Shown: positions 43,902-52,313, counted from the first letter of the stretch. The stretch is DNA of 64,000 nt from CALBPI01 sp039027435 (GCA_039027435.1 JBCCKF010000004.1:220185-284184); one strand, 5' to 3'. Translations and numbers: made by a program. The notes: generated from the sequence alone by a model not told the origin.

Positions 43902-44317
43902 TCACGCAAGACCGCCTGATTCGGCTGTGCAAGGCTCGTGAACAACTCGGGCGCTCCGATCCGAGTGAATCCTCCATTGATGTAGTGGCGAAAGATGCGG
44001 CCATGTCTCGCTTTCACTTTGTGCGCCAATTCAAAGCGGTATTTGGTGAGGCACCGGTTCAATACCGGATGAGAGCCCGACTCAAAAATGCGAAGCAGCT
44101 ATTGCTGAACAGCGACCAGTCGGTCACCGACATTTGCATGGCGGTTGGTTTTTCGAGTCTTGGCAGCTTCAGCAGTCTGTTTACAAAACACTTTGGCCAC
44201 TCACCATCTGCCTATCGACGGAAGTTTTCAGGCGCGGTTGAGGCGCACTCGCCACATTGCATGACACTATTGCAAGCAGCCTGGATACAACAATCGCAAG
44301 ATTCAAGAAGTCAGTGA
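43898..44317 (+). CDS. Short AraC-type DNA-binding protein
   Basis: A 139-residue protein made up almost only of the AraC double helix-turn-helix (residues about 20-105), with IDVVAKDAAMSRFHFVRQFK and DICMAVGFSSLGSFSSLFTK, then FGHSPSAYRRKF. There is no separate ligand-binding domain, as in MarA/SoxS-type regulators, though a 30-residue tail (HSPHCMTLLQAAW) may respond to something. It overlaps the HAD gene by ATGA and is followed by a glyoxalase-fold gene 47 bases later, an arrangement I have often seen for AraC plus VOC proteins. Confidence 0.88.
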   Translation: MITQDRLIRLCKAREQLGRSDPSESSIDVVAKDAAMSRFHFVRQFKAVFGEAPVQYRMRARLKNAKQLLLNSDQSVTDICMAVGFSSLGSFSSLFTKHFGHSPSAYRRKFSGAVEAHSPHCMTLLQAAWIQQSQDSRSQ

Positions 44318-44364
44318 TCATCCGAGTAGTTTAGTCTCGGCACCGATGAACTTAGGAGAAAGTG

Positions 44365-44754
44365 ATGAGAATTAAACTATCCGGAATTTTCGTAGACGAT
44401 CAACAAAAGGCATTGGACTTCTACACCGAGATCCTCGGCTTTATCAAAACGCAGGACATACCCGTTGGAGAGTTTCGATGGCTGCAGCTCGCTTCTCCAG
44501 AAGGCGGGGACGCTGAGCTTACGCTCGAGCCCAACGAGAACCCTGCCGCTAAGGCGTTTCAGGAAGCGCTATTCGAACAGGGAATACCGATCACCGCGTT
44601 TGAAGTCGATAACCTTGAGTCAGAATTCAAGCGACTCTCCGATCTTGGCGTCGCGTTCACTACCGAACCTACCAATGCCGGCAGTGTTTCGATCGCCGTG
44701 TTTGCAGACACCTGCGGCAATCTGATCCAGATCTACCAGCACGAGTCAGAATGA
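44365..44754 (+). CDS. Glyoxalase/VOC-fold protein
   Basis: A 129-residue single-chain protein of the vicinal oxygen chelate superfamily (glyoxalase, bleomycin-resistance, dioxygenase fold). The two beta-alpha-beta modules begin KLSGIFVDDQQKALDFYTEI and FEVDNLESEFKRLSDLGVAF, and the C-terminus FADTCGNLIQIYQHE supplies the usual Glu metal ligand. It has no clear enzyme-specific signature. ATG 44365 is preferred over GTG 44362, because AGGAG (44354-44358) then lies 6 bases away. It follows the AraC-type gene, which may control it. Confidence 0.85.
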   Translation: MRIKLSGIFVDDQQKALDFYTEILGFIKTQDIPVGEFRWLQLASPEGGDAELTLEPNENPAAKAFQEALFEQGIPITAFEVDNLESEFKRLSDLGVAFTTEPTNAGSVSIAVFADTCGNLIQIYQHESE

Positions 44755-44823
44755 ATCGGATACAGCCTTCGCTCCCGATCCCAGGGAACGCATCGCGGGT
44801 CCGATTCGCCGAGTAGGTGTGGC

Positions 44824-44848
44824 AAAAAAAAGGGCCGAACCGGCCCTT
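44824..44848 (-). terminator. Rho-independent terminator of the tRNA-Met / ychF transcript
   Basis: Read on the minus strand, AGGGCCG-GTT-CGGCCCT forms an exact 7-bp stem followed by eight T residues. It starts 13 bases after the tRNA-Met 3' end and would end the long leftward transcript from the lolB/prs region. Confidence 0.9.
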
Positions 44849-44859
44849 CATTTAATGTG

Positions 44860-44936
44860 TGGTGGTGATGGGTGGAATTGAACCACCGACCTGCGGGTTA
44901 TGAGTCCGCCGCTCTAACCATCTGAGCTACATCACC
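44860..44936 (-). tRNA. tRNA-Met (CAT anticodon, elongator type)
   Basis: The minus strand folds as a complete cloverleaf of 77 bases. The acceptor GGTGATG pairs with CATCACC, the 3' end ACCA is encoded, the D-loop is AGCTCAGATGGTTAGAGC and the T-arm contains GGTTCAATTCC. The anticodon CAT is at 44902-44900 in the loop ACTCATAAC, as in elongator methionine tRNA. The alternative, a tRNA-Ile with modified CAT, cannot be excluded by eye. It lies between ychF and a strong terminator. Confidence 0.93.
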
Positions 44937-44988
44937 GGATTTTTTCAGGTCGCGCATTATCTGCGCTGGGTTGTGAGTCCGTCAAGCA

Positions 44989-46080
44989 TCAAACATTGAA
45001 GCGGAAGTGCATGACATCGCCTTCCTTGACCAGATACTCCTTGCCTTCGAGCCGCAGCTTGCCCGCCTCTTTGGCGCCCTGCTCGCCTTGGCCAGAAATA
45101 TAGTCCTCGAAGCCGATGACCTCGGCTCGGATGAACCCTTTCTCGAAGTCAGTGTGAATTTCACCCGCCGCTTGTGGTGCCGTGGCGCCATCCGGGTAGG
45201 TCCACGCACGGACCTCTTTCGGACCCGCGGTGAAGTAGGTGTTCAGCCCCAACAGCGCATAGCCTGCACGGATGACACGATTCAGGCCCGGCTCTTCGAA
45301 ACCGAGGTCATCCAGAAACGCTTTCTGATCTTCTGCATCGAGCACCGCAATCTCGGCTTCGATCGCCGCGCACACCGCCACCACGCTAGCGCCCTCGGAC
45401 TCTGCGACGGTCCGAAGCTTATCGAGCAGTGGATTATTCTCGAATCCGTCTTCGTTCACGTTCGCGATATACATCACAGGTTTCGCGGTCAGCAGTTGCA
45501 GGTCTCGCAACTCCGCCACGGCATTGTCATCCAATGCCATGGTCCGCAGTGGCGCACCTTCGGCGAGATGGTCTCGCACCGATTGCAATACATCGCGTCG
45601 GTAGAGCGCCGACTTCTCATTCGTCTTCGCCTGCTTGAGCGCCTTCTGTAGAGCACGCTCGACCTGTTCCAGATCCGACAGCGTCAGCTCGGTGTTGATC
45701 GTGTCGGCGTCATCGACCGGATCGACTTTGCCGGCGACGTGCGTCACGTCGTCGTTCTCGAAGCAGCGCACTACATGCGCGATGGCGTGGGTCTCGCGAA
45801 TGTTCGCGAGGAACTTGTTGCCGAGACCCTCGCCCTGTGAGGCGCCCGCCACCAGACCGGCGATATCCACGAATTCCATTGTGGTCGGAATCACCTTCTC
45901 GGGGCTCACGATTGCCGCGAGCTGGTCGAGGCGAGGGTCCGGCACAGTGACCACACCCACGTTCGGCTCGATCGTGCAAAACGGGTAGTTCTCCGCAGGA
46001 ATCTCGGCGGCGGTCAGCGCATTAAACAGCGTCGACTTGCCCACATTCGGCAACCCTACAATCCCGCACTTGATACCCAT
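44989..46080 (-). CDS. ychF: Redox-regulated ATPase / GTPase of the OBG family
   Basis: YchF is a ribosome-associated nucleotide-binding protein that favours ATP. The 363-residue product shows G1 GLPNVGKST (residues 8-16), the switch segment FVDIAGLVAGASQGEGLGNK, and the C-terminal TGS domain, ending GKEYLVKEGDVMHFRFNV, as the family does. A helical coiled-coil insert lies between. The first base of its start codon overlaps the end of pth (one base), a standard gammaproteobacterial pth-ychF pair. Confidence 0.96.
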   Translation of the reverse strand: MGIKCGIVGLPNVGKSTLFNALTAAEIPAENYPFCTIEPNVGVVTVPDPRLDQLAAIVSPEKVIPTTMEFVDIAGLVAGASQGEGLGNKFLANIRETHAIAHVVRCFENDDVTHVAGKVDPVDDADTINTELTLSDLEQVERALQKALKQAKTNEKSALYRRDVLQSVRDHLAEGAPLRTMALDDNAVAELRDLQLLTAKPVMYIANVNEDGFENNPLLDKLRTVAESEGASVVAVCAAIEAEIAVLDAEDQKAFLDDLGFEEPGLNRVIRAGYALLGLNTYFTAGPKEVRAWTYPDGATAPQAAGEIHTDFEKGFIRAEVIGFEDYISGQGEQGAKEAGKLRLEGKEYLVKEGDVMHFRFNV

Positions 46081-46709
46081 TAACTGGTTTCCTCTGCGCC
46101 GTCGGTCGGCGTTGGTTTCGGTTTCGGCTTTTTCGGTTTCCTATTGAGCTCGTTCATCACGATTCCGGGGCCCTTGCGCACCATCTTAGGCAAAGCCTTG
46201 CAGGCCCTTTCGATCGCATCGTCGAGCAACTCCTGCTCTTTGGCAGAAGCCCGCTTCAACACGTGCCCAAGGACCTGTTCACTGCGACCCGGGTGACCAA
46301 TGCCGATTCTCATTCGGTAGTAGTCGGCACTGTTGTGCGCAATGATGTCGCGCAGACCGTTATGGCCACCGTGCCCGCCTGCCTTCTTGAGCCGAAGCGT
46401 GCCAGCAGGCAGATCGAGTTCGTCATGCGCCACGAGCGTTTCGCGGATGTCCAGTCGGTAGTAGTCGAGCACCGCTCTGAGCGGCCCTCCACTACAATTC
46501 ATGAAGGTCATCGGCTTGACGAGCCAGATCTCCTGACCCGCAAGTTCAAACTTGCCCACTTCAGCGTCGAGGCGCCGCTGAAACTTCAACGGCGCCTCGT
46601 GTCTTCGCGCTAAAGCGTCGACGAACCAGAACCCGGCGTTATGACGCGTCTGCTCATATTCCGATCCGGGGTTGCCCAGGCCGGCAATGACTCTGATCTG
46701 GTCCGCCAT
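46080..46709 (-). CDS. pth: Peptidyl-tRNA hydrolase
   Basis: Pth frees tRNA from peptidyl-tRNA dropped by ribosomes. The 209-residue product has the catalytic His23 in QTRHNAGFWFVD, Asn-containing KPMTFMNCSG, and the HDELDLPAGTLRLKKAGGHG loop with the second Asn/His set. It carries a basic C-terminal tail (RKPKKPKPKPTPTDGAEETS), longer than in E. coli. It sits between rplY and ychF, the usual order, 12 bases after rplY and overlapping ychF by one base. Confidence 0.96.
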   Translation of the reverse strand: MADQIRVIAGLGNPGSEYEQTRHNAGFWFVDALARRHEAPLKFQRRLDAEVGKFELAGQEIWLVKPMTFMNCSGGPLRAVLDYYRLDIRETLVAHDELDLPAGTLRLKKAGGHGGHNGLRDIIAHNSADYYRMRIGIGHPGRSEQVLGHVLKRASAKEQELLDDAIERACKALPKMVRKGPGIVMNELNRKPKKPKPKPTPTDGAEETS

Positions 46710-46721
46710 TGGCGTCAGACG

Positions 46722-47381
46722 CTATTCGCCGCCCTCGGCAGCGTCGTCTGCGCCCTCAGCAGCGCCGTCGGCATCCGCGTCAGCGGTCGCTTCGACAGCA
46801 GCACGCGGCTTACTGATCGAGACCACCGGCTGGTCGTAGTCCGAGCCCTGCGCGAGCTGAGGCACTTCGACCCCTTTCGGCAGCTTGATGTCGGACAAGT
46901 GAACGATGCTGTCGATGTCTAATTCTGATACATCAACTTCGATGTACTCAGGCAGGTCCTTCGGCAGGCAGACCACTTCAACTTCGTTGATGAGGTGAGC
47001 AACAACACCGCCTTGCAGCTTAACGCCCGGCGCTACATCTTCACCCGTGAAGTGCAGCGGCACGCTCATGCGAATCGCCTCACCTGCAACGATACGCTGA
47101 AGGTCAACGTGCAGAATCTGATTCTTGGCAGGATGGCGCTGCAGATCCTTGAGGATCGCTTCCTGGCTCTTGTCGCCCACCATGATGTTAAGGACGCTCG
47201 AATAGAACGATTCGTCTTCGAGGGCGCGTTGCAGTTTGTTGTGCTGCAATGAGATTGAGCGCGGCTGGCGGCCGGCCCCGTACAGGATTGCGGGTACTTT
47301 TCCTTCTTTACGCAGGCGGCGGCTCGCACCTTTGCCCTGGTCTTCCCGGAATTCCGCAACCAGATCGATTTTGTCAGTCAT
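46722..47381 (-). CDS. rplY: 50S ribosomal protein L25 (general stress protein Ctc form)
   Basis: The 219-residue protein binds 5S rRNA. The N-terminal L25 domain (TDKIDLVAEFREDQGKGASR, residues 2-21; KVPAILYGAG follows) is joined to the longer TL5/Ctc C-terminal domain (about 95-190), then to a low-complexity Ala/Asp/Glu tail. I chose ATG 47381, with CGGAG upstream; the frame is open 27 codons further up but without a good start. The prs-rplY-pth-ychF order is conserved. Confidence 0.95.
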   Translation of the reverse strand: MTDKIDLVAEFREDQGKGASRRLRKEGKVPAILYGAGRQPRSISLQHNKLQRALEDESFYSSVLNIMVGDKSQEAILKDLQRHPAKNQILHVDLQRIVAGEAIRMSVPLHFTGEDVAPGVKLQGGVVAHLINEVEVVCLPKDLPEYIEVDVSELDIDSIVHLSDIKLPKGVEVPQLAQGSDYDQPVVSISKPRAAVEATADADADGAAEGADDAAEGGE

Positions 47382-47509
47382 GACATGCTCCGGTTGAGTT
47401 GGGGTAGTTGTCTCGGTGGGCCGGAATGTCCGCTTGCGACCAGCAGACAGGGCTTGTGCCACCGCGCGCGGAGTCTAAGGGATTAGCGAGATTGGGTCAA
47501 TCGACTGCG

Positions 47510-48463
47510 TCAGTCGACGTACAGACTCGACACGGACTCTTCGTCTGCGATCCGGCGGATGGTCTCCGCCAGCAACTCTGCTGTGCTCAGCTGGCGGATG
47601 CGGGTGCAGGCAGCCGCCTCCTCAGACAAAGGAATCGTGTCGGTAACCACCATCTCATCGAGTACGGAATTGCTGATGCGCTCTACAGCGGGGCCGGACA
47701 GCACAGGATGCGTAATGTAAGCGGCGACACTCTCGGCACCGTGCTCTTTCAGCGCAGCAGCTGCCTGACACAGGGTCCCTGCGGTATCGACCAGGTCATC
47801 GATCAGGATGCACTGCTTGCCTTCGACGGTACCGATAATGTTCATGACCTCGGAGACATTCGCACGCGGACGGCGCTTATCGATGATGGCGAGCTCGGCA
47901 TCATCGAGTCGCTTGGCCAGCGCACGGGCGCGCACCACACCCCCAACGTCCGGAGATACGACCACCATATCCGGGTACTTCTTCTTCCAGGCGTCGCCGA
48001 GAAGAATCGGCGATGCATAAACGTTGTCTACCGGAATGTCGAAAAAGCCCTGGATTTGGTCGGCATGCAGATCGACGGTCAGTACACGATCGACACCGGC
48101 TGCAGCAATCAACTCGGCAACGAGTTTCGCCGTGATCGGCACTCGAGATGCGCGGGGTCGGCGATCCTGTCGTGCATAACCGTAATAGGGAATGACCGCC
48201 GTGATCCGCGAAGCGGAAGCCCGACGACAGGCGTCCACCATCACCAGCAACTCCATCAAATGATCGTTCGCTGGCGGACAGGTGGGCTGGACGATAAACG
48301 TCTCGCGTCCACGAATATTCTCGAGAATTTCGACCGTGGTTTCGCCGTCGGAAAACTTGCCGACGTGCGCTTTGGCCAGGGGAACGTGCAAATGGCGGGC
48401 GATATTCGCCGCCAGCTTTGGATGGGCGCTACCGGTAAACAGCGCGAGACTTGCGATTTCCAA
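47510..48463 (-). CDS. prs: Ribose-phosphate pyrophosphokinase
   Basis: It makes PRPP from ribose-5-phosphate and ATP for nucleotide, His and Trp synthesis. The product shows KFSDGETTVEILENIRGRE, the PPYYGYARQD-type segment VIPYYGYARQDR, and the PRPP-binding loop CILIDDLVDTAGTLCQAA. I chose TTG 48463 as start: a strong GAGGGG site lies about 5-8 bases upstream, and the 317-residue product beginning MEIASLALFTG is close to the E. coli length of 315. GTG 48469 and TTG 48478 are alternatives. The start lies only about 33 bases after the tRNA-Gln, so cleavage of the tRNA leaves a very short leader. Confidence 0.93.
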   Translation of the reverse strand: MEIASLALFTGSAHPKLAANIARHLHVPLAKAHVGKFSDGETTVEILENIRGRETFIVQPTCPPANDHLMELLVMVDACRRASASRITAVIPYYGYARQDRRPRASRVPITAKLVAELIAAAGVDRVLTVDLHADQIQGFFDIPVDNVYASPILLGDAWKKKYPDMVVVSPDVGGVVRARALAKRLDDAELAIIDKRRPRANVSEVMNIIGTVEGKQCILIDDLVDTAGTLCQAAAALKEHGAESVAAYITHPVLSGPAVERISNSVLDEMVVTDTIPLSEEAAACTRIRQLSTAELLAETIRRIADEESVSSLYVD

Positions 48464-48496
48464 AGCCACCCCCCTCAAGGTGCATGGCGCCGGGAA

Positions 48497-48572
48497 TGGC
48501 TGGGGTGGCAGGACTCGAACCTGCGCATCACGGGATCAAAACCCGTTGCCTTACCAACTTGGCTACACCCCA
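48497..48572 (-). tRNA. tRNA-Gln (TTG anticodon)
   Basis: On the minus strand 76 bases form a full cloverleaf: acceptor TGGGGTG pairs with CACCCCA, GCCA is encoded at the 3' end, the D-arm is AGCCAAGTTGGTAAGGC, the anticodon stem ACGGG/CCCGT encloses TTTTGAT with anticodon TTG (48539-48537), and the T-arm is CAGGTTCGAGTCCTG. It lies between lolB and prs, where many gammaproteobacteria have a tRNA-Gln. Confidence 0.95.
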
Positions 48573-48608
48573 GTAGAACCTGGATCTGCCGGTCGCCTGA
48601 GCGCGCTA

Positions 48609-48624
48609 GTGTGGTCATCCACAC
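48609..48624. other. Small hairpin between lolB and tRNA-Gln
   Basis: GTGTGG-TCAT-CCACAC is an exact 6-bp stem with a 4-base loop just after the lolB stop on its strand. No T-run follows, so read-through into tRNA-Gln and prs seems likely; the hairpin may guide processing. Confidence 0.3.
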
Positions 48625-48632
48625 CCTTCATG

Positions 48633-49256
48633 TCAATTTGATGACGCGGCAGGATTATTCGCCTCACGAATATCCCAGTCTCGCACCACAATCGTAAGTC
48701 GGGTTTCACCGGATGTGGCTACGATTCGCCTTGGAAGAGGGTTTAGCGACCATGTCCGATATTCCCTGAACTCAATACGCCAACGGCCTTGTTCGATGCG
48801 CTCCGCGAGGCCGTTTTCGTCCCTCTCAACGACCGCTGTGGCACCGGGAATCGGCACTCCAAGCAGCCAGTAGCGCAGCCCTTCGATCGGCACTTCGAGT
48901 CCGGTCTGTCTATAGAGTTCTGTGCCGGGATTTCGCACGGTCGTCGTATCGATACGACTGCCCTCGAGCGTTACTGCCTCAGGACTGCCAAACGCGTGCA
49001 CACCGCCGATACCGAGCGGCCCGTCGATTTGCGCATCGAACGCCACACCCTCCTGCACCCAGCGCAGGTTGCCACTCGATGCGTCCTCAGGCGTCTTGAT
49101 CCCGAGACGCCCTCTCAGAGACCAATTCTCCAATGCGCCAAGCGTCTGCTGTCGCTGCTCCCAGGTCTCGAGCAACGGCAACTCCTGCACACCGGTGGTG
49201 ACGCAACCGGCGAGCAGCAACGTCAGGACAATGGCGGCTCTAGCTGCGTGTCGCAG
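48633..49256 (-). CDS. lolB: Outer-membrane lipoprotein receptor LolB, apparent CTG start
   Basis: LolB takes lipoproteins from LolA and inserts them in the outer membrane. The body is typical: LGALENWSLRGRLGIKTPED, then VAFDAQIDGPLGIGGVHAFG. It needs a lipoprotein signal, and the frame does encode one, RHAARAAIVLTLLLAGC with lipobox LAGC, but between the upstream stop (49271-49269) and the lipobox there is no ATG or GTG; the only TTG (49220) leaves five residues before the Cys. CTG 49256, with GGAG 7 bases upstream, gives a perfect 18-residue signal including the Cys and a 207-residue product. The gene start overlaps the TPR gene by 17 bases. The start is inference. Confidence 0.85.
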   Translation of the reverse strand: MRHAARAAIVLTLLLAGCVTTGVQELPLLETWEQRQQTLGALENWSLRGRLGIKTPEDASSGNLRWVQEGVAFDAQIDGPLGIGGVHAFGSPEAVTLEGSRIDTTTVRNPGTELYRQTGLEVPIEGLRYWLLGVPIPGATAVVERDENGLAERIEQGRWRIEFREYRTWSLNPLPRRIVATSGETRLTIVVRDWDIREANNPAASSN

Positions 49257-50898
49257 GACCAGACTCCATCAGTCGGCGCACCGTCTCACGCAGCGTCTCG
49301 TCCTGCGGGTCACGTCGGTATGCTTCCTCCAACAACTCGCGGGCTTCCTCTTCGTCGCCCATGCGCCACATCACCTCGCCAAGGTGCGCGGCGACCTCAG
49401 CATCAGGAAACTGCTCATACGCCTTCTCCAGATACTCGCGAGACTCCTTAAGCTTCCCCCGCCGGAAGAGCACCCAGCCTTTGCTGTCGATGATGGCGGG
49501 ATTCTCTGGATCCAGCTCGAGCGCCTTGTCGATCAGCCGTTCAGCCTCGCGCAGCTTGCGGGTGCGATCCGCGAGCGTGTAACCCAGCGAGTTCAGTGCA
49601 TTTGCGGACTCCGGGTACATATCCACAACGCCACGGAACACCTCAATTGCGGTGTCGAGATCACCACTACGCAGGTAGGTATCGGCTTGGCCAAGCTGGG
49701 CAAACTCAGCCCGTGGCTTAACCTCGAGGTACGCGGTGTAGAGCTCGAGTGCCTGATCGTAGAATTCGTTCTGCGCGTACAGGGACGCACGCATGAGGCT
49801 GATATCCAGGCCGTAGCGCGGATTGCGGTTGCTAAAGCCCTCCAGGTGGTCAATTGCACTGACAAAGCCCTCGCGGCCATTGAGCAGGAAGGCTGCGCGC
49901 TGCTGCGCGTCGAGGACGAATTCACCGAAATCGATCTGCGTGTACAAGCGCAGTGCCTGATCGGTGCGGCGTTGACCTTCCGCAAAGCGCGCGAGGTAAT
50001 ACATTGCACTGCCGGTCTTCTCGCCCGATTCCAGCAATGACATAAATGCGGAACGCGAGCCTTCAAGATCGCCGTCCTGCAGTTTGACGAGCGCGATGGC
50101 CTCCTGAACGGCCGGATCATCCGGACTCTGCATCGACAGAAAATCGAGCATGTTGACTGCGTTTTCGATGTCCTCCGCACGCGCGTTCAGTAGCGCGAGT
50201 TGCACCTGCTGCTCGATACTCGCTTCGCCGGAAAGAAACAGCGCCTCATCGGTGAAAGCATCCTCGGCCTTTTCATCATCGATCAGCAAGGCGATGCGCA
50301 GCAGCCGCGCATCGTCATCAAATGCATCCATCTTCTGCAGCCGATCCAGCCATTCATTGGCCGCATCGGCGTCATTCGCGCTGGCCGCGGCACTGGCCGC
50401 CCGGTAACCGAGGCACGCCGAGTCGCGAAACCGCGCAGCGAGCTTATCGAACAGCCACGCCGCATCATCTGCGCGCACATCCGCAGCGGTCGCTTCGCTG
50501 AAGAAATCACAGACCGAATCCACATCATCGGCGCGCTCTGCGGCCGCTCGCCACAGCTGAAGCGAAGCATCGCGATCGCCGGATCGAAGCACTGCCATCG
50601 CCTCATAGAGCCCCGGTTCGCTCGTATTGGCGTCGAGCGTTGCCCAACGTTGCGCCGCTTGTGTCGTCAAAGTGTCGAAGCCGAACTCGTAGGCGGTGAG
50701 TGTTGCTTGCCGCGCTGTCTCGATATTGTCGCTGTTTTGCGCAGCTTCGACGTAGGCAGCCACGCCTTGCGCGTAATCCCCATCGGTGAGTGCGCGCTCG
50801 GCCGCAGCGAGCATTTCTCCTCGAGCACCATGACCGTCGCCAGCAAAAACTGCGAGACAGATCAGTAACGTATAACGATAACCATTCCGGATTTTCAT
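49240..50898 (-). CDS. Exported tetratricopeptide-repeat protein
   Basis: The 552-residue protein starts at ATG 50898 with a signal-like N-terminus (MKIRNGYRYTLLICLAVFAG, then DGHGARG). The rest is tandem TPR helices: early degenerate units (AERALTDGDYAQGVAAYVEA) and clear C-terminal units such as AIEVFRGVVDMYPESANALN and ESREYLEKAYEQFPDAEVAA, then HLGEVMWRMGDEEEARELLE. It probably acts as a periplasmic scaffold. Similar TPR genes next to lolB are common in gammaproteobacteria, and the 17-base overlap with lolB suggests coupled expression. A precise partner is unknown. It is divergent from hemA by 89 bases. Confidence 0.88.
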   Translation of the reverse strand: MKIRNGYRYTLLICLAVFAGDGHGARGEMLAAAERALTDGDYAQGVAAYVEAAQNSDNIETARQATLTAYEFGFDTLTTQAAQRWATLDANTSEPGLYEAMAVLRSGDRDASLQLWRAAAERADDVDSVCDFFSEATAADVRADDAAWLFDKLAARFRDSACLGYRAASAAASANDADAANEWLDRLQKMDAFDDDARLLRIALLIDDEKAEDAFTDEALFLSGEASIEQQVQLALLNARAEDIENAVNMLDFLSMQSPDDPAVQEAIALVKLQDGDLEGSRSAFMSLLESGEKTGSAMYYLARFAEGQRRTDQALRLYTQIDFGEFVLDAQQRAAFLLNGREGFVSAIDHLEGFSNRNPRYGLDISLMRASLYAQNEFYDQALELYTAYLEVKPRAEFAQLGQADTYLRSGDLDTAIEVFRGVVDMYPESANALNSLGYTLADRTRKLREAERLIDKALELDPENPAIIDSKGWVLFRRGKLKESREYLEKAYEQFPDAEVAAHLGEVMWRMGDEEEARELLEEAYRRDPQDETLRETVRRLMESGPATRS

Positions 50899-50987
50899 GC
50901 GATTGACTCCACTGACTGTGCGGCGCTCGGGCAACACTTCGCATATCATATGAGTTTGGAGAGTGTCGGATCGCAATAGTTCGCGCA

Positions 50988-52304
50988 ATGTCGATCAATA
51001 TTCTGGGGATTAACCACAAGACTGCGCCGGTCGAAATCCGTGAGCAGGTTGTGATCGATGAGTCGGCGCAGCCGGATGCGCTGCGCGATATTCGAAGCCT
51101 GCCTGGCGTTACCGAGGCGCTGGTCCTATCGACCTGCAATCGCACAGAAATTTATTGGGCAGGGTCACCTGACCCGTCGACCGAAATCGCTGCCCTGCTG
51201 GAGTCGACCGCAGCCACCGGCGGCAAGTTGCGCGAGGTACTGTTCAGTCGCACCGATACGGCAGCGGCAGAGCACCTTTTTCGTGTTGCCTGCGGCCTCG
51301 ACTCGATGGTGCTCGGTGAAACACAAATCACCGGCCAGTTAAAAAACGCTTATCGACTCGCTCAGGAACACAAAGCGGTCGGCTCACACCTAAGCCGCGT
51401 CTTTGAGCAGGCCTTCTCGATCGCGAAAAAGGTGCGCACCGACACGGATATTGGTGCAAGCCCGGTTTCGGTGGCTTACGCGGCTGTCCATCTGGCCAAA
51501 CGCCTGTTCGCGGGATTTGAGCAACACACGGCGCTGCTTGTCGGCGCCGGGGAAACGATTGAGCTCGCCGCACGCCACCTGCGCGGCAATGGCATCGGTC
51601 GCATCTTCATCGCTAATCGCAGTGAAGATCGCGCACAGCGCCTGGCCGACGCGGTAGACGGCTTCGCGATGCCGCTGTCGCGTATCGAACGCGCATTGCC
51701 CGATGCTGACATCCTGATCAGCTCGACCGGTGCGCCCAATGCGGTTGTCACCGCCGACATGATGAAAGCCGCGATCCGGAGCCGGAAGCGCAAACCATTG
51801 TTTGCCGTCGACATCGCGGTACCACGCGATATCGAACCGAAGGTCGGCAAGCTTCCGGATGTCTACCTCTACACCATCGACGATCTGCATAACGTCATCA
51901 CCGATGGTCAGGAGGCCCGCCGACAAGCGTCGACCGAAGCAGAGCAAATCGTTACCGACGAGCTGGAGCGATTCGAACGTATCGAGCGCCAACGTATTGC
52001 AACGCCGACGATACTTTCCGTGCGTGAGGCTGTGATGCAGGTTCGCGACGAAGCGCTCGACAATGCTCGGCGAAGAATTGCCGCCGGTCATGACGTCGAC
52101 GAAGTCATGCAACACATGGTGCATGCGCTGACGCAAAGGATTCTGCACCAACCGACGGAGCGTTTACGTGAAGCGGCGGCGGAGTCGGACGCGGAGTTCT
52201 TGCGCACCGCACAGGAGTTGTTCCTTGGCAAAACTCCCGGCCCCGAGTCGCAAGACGAGCTGCCGCCAGCAGTAGTACCGAAGTCCGCGCGAAGTCAGCG
52301 CTAG
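50988..52304 (+). CDS. hemA: Glutamyl-tRNA reductase
   Basis: First committed step of tetrapyrrole synthesis by the C5 route: NADPH reduction of glutamyl-tRNA to glutamate-1-semialdehyde. The 438-residue product has the catalytic Cys50 in VLSTCNRTEIY, the LGETQITGQLKNAYRLAQEH segment, the NADPH-binding Rossmann region (VGAGETIELAARHLRGNGI) and a C-terminal dimerisation helix domain. A short Pro/Ser-rich tail ends it. It is divergent from the TPR gene and begins the hemA-prfA unit; prfA follows after 9 bases. Confidence 0.96.
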   Translation: MSINILGINHKTAPVEIREQVVIDESAQPDALRDIRSLPGVTEALVLSTCNRTEIYWAGSPDPSTEIAALLESTAATGGKLREVLFSRTDTAAAEHLFRVACGLDSMVLGETQITGQLKNAYRLAQEHKAVGSHLSRVFEQAFSIAKKVRTDTDIGASPVSVAYAAVHLAKRLFAGFEQHTALLVGAGETIELAARHLRGNGIGRIFIANRSEDRAQRLADAVDGFAMPLSRIERALPDADILISSTGAPNAVVTADMMKAAIRSRKRKPLFAVDIAVPRDIEPKVGKLPDVYLYTIDDLHNVITDGQEARRQASTEAEQIVTDELERFERIERQRIATPTILSVREAVMQVRDEALDNARRRIAAGHDVDEVMQHMVHALTQRILHQPTERLREAAAESDAEFLRTAQELFLGKTPGPESQDELPPAVVPKSARSQR

Positions 52305-52313
52305 ACGCTTGCC

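Noticed and set aside
47408..48697. A 429-codon frame opposite rplY upstream region, prs and tRNA-Gln
   Set aside because: It runs antisense through prs and a tRNA gene, so it cannot be a real gene.
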